Assembly (NCBI GenBank): GCA_902783175.1
Contig: CACZQA010000302.1
Coordinates: 1-6,151, forward strand
Origin: an uncultured Coriobacteriaceae bacterium
GTDB taxonomy: Bacteria; Actinomycetota; Coriobacteriia; Coriobacteriales; QAMH01
DNA: 6,151 bases
Direction: 5' to 3'
In this document: positions 5,689 to 6,151 of the stretch, in pieces
Position numbering within the stretch: the first letter of the stretch is position 1
Layout of the letters: the number at the start of each line of letters is the position of its first letter
Translations under genes and position numbers: made by a program
Notes under the pieces: model-generated
Seen by the model: the letters and a program-made list of their open reading frames with translations, nothing else
What the model was told of the DNA's origin: nothing
The model's database searches: none

Positions 5689-6151
5689 CTATGCGTTTTC
5701 CTTCTCGAACTTGCCCATGAAGTCGACGAGCGCCTCGACGCCCTCGATGGGCATCGCGTTGTAGATGCTCGCGCGCATGCCGCCGACGCTGCGATGGCCC
5801 TTGATGTTGGCAAAGCCCGCATCGGTTGCCGCCGCGATGAACTTCTTGTCCATCTCGTCATCGCCCGTCACGAACGGCACGTTCATGAGCGAGCGCGCCT
5901 CGGGGACGACGGTGCCCTTGAACAGTTTGCTCTGGTCGAGGAAGTCGTAGAGAATCTTCGCCTTCTTCTCGTTGCGCGCCTTGATGGCCTCAAGGCCGCC
6001 GAGCTGCTTGAGCCACTTGAACACGAGACCGCAGATGTAGATGCCGTAGCACGGGGGAGTGTTCACCATGGAACCGCCTTCGGCCTGGGCCTTCCAGCGC
6101 ATGATGGACGGGGTGTTGGGCAGCCACTCGTCATGCAGCAGGTCCTCGCGC
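5689..6151 (-). CDS. serC: Phosphoserine aminotransferase, C-terminal 153 residues (5' end beyond the window)
   Basis: PLP enzyme that transaminates 3-phosphohydroxypyruvate with glutamate to make phosphoserine in serine synthesis. The fragment reads LPNTPSIMRWKAQAEG, then NTPPCYGIYICGLVFKWLKQ with GGLEAIKARNEKKA, and near the end the phosphate/substrate-binding segment GHRSVGGMRASIYNAMP, followed by a short helix to the TAG at 5691-5689. These are the usual C-terminal SerC landmarks. A full protein is about 360 residues, so the N-terminal 200 or so, including the PLP-binding Lys, lie off the right edge and the start cannot be judged. It converges on the cell-wall gene and shares a terminator with it. 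No frameshift is seen in the visible part. Confidence 0.95.
   Translation of the reverse strand, partial: REDLLHDEWLPNTPSIMRWKAQAEGGSMVNTPPCYGIYICGLVFKWLKQLGGLEAIKARNEKKAKILYDFLDQSKLFKGTVVPEARSLMNVPFVTGDDEMDKKFIAAATDAGFANIKGHRSVGGMRASIYNAMPIEGVEALVDFMGKFEKENA

Noticed and set aside
1..6151. CRISPR array, insertion sequence, tRNA or rRNA gene, prophage or defence system
   Set aside because: I saw no regularly spaced repeats, transposase motifs, tRNA-like or rRNA-like sequence, or phage/defence proteins; the gene content is housekeeping and cell-wall.

Overview
The window is GC-rich, with GTG and TTG start codons, dense genes and long antisense shadow frames. The protein set suggests a high-GC Gram-positive, most likely a gut-type actinobacterium of the class Coriobacteriia. 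That placement comes from general protein character, not a search. It holds two complete genes (ilvD and a TauE/SafE-family permease), two genes cut by the window edges (ilvB and serC), and one cell-wall gene interrupted by an in-frame amber codon.

Bases 1-3410 (minus strand) form a branched-chain amino acid unit. A good sigma70-type promoter (3410-3383) starts a leader of about 330 nt, followed by ilvD (dihydroxy-acid dehydratase) and ilvB (acetolactate synthase large subunit). The two genes overlap by four bases (GTGA), so they are probably translationally coupled; ilvB runs off the left edge. The leader carries a recognisable T-box stem I: K-turn, AGTA specifier loop, GAGAG bulge and apical CCGG helix. 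The triplet in the specifier position reads GCC (alanine), not a Val, Leu or Ile codon. The usual T-box sequence and an intrinsic terminator are not clearly present. Instead, a hairpin can cover the ilvD ribosome-binding site, suggesting control of translation.

Bases 3466-4341 (minus) encode a TauE/SafE-type membrane permease, ending in a strong hairpin that overlaps its stop codon. It is divergent from the next gene across about 160 bases. That gap contains a tandem 11-bp repeat, TGTGAA-N5-TGTGAA, of the kind bound by OmpR-family regulators of cell-wall genes.

Bases 4502-5587 (plus) encode a secreted coiled-coil protein of PcsB-like build with a C-terminal lysozyme-like domain. A TAG codon splits that domain eight codons before the likely catalytic Glu, and the same frame continues for 79 more residues of good domain sequence.

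A strong GC-rich hairpin (5627-5662) separates this gene from the convergent serC (phosphoserine aminotransferase), of which only the C-terminal 153 residues are present.
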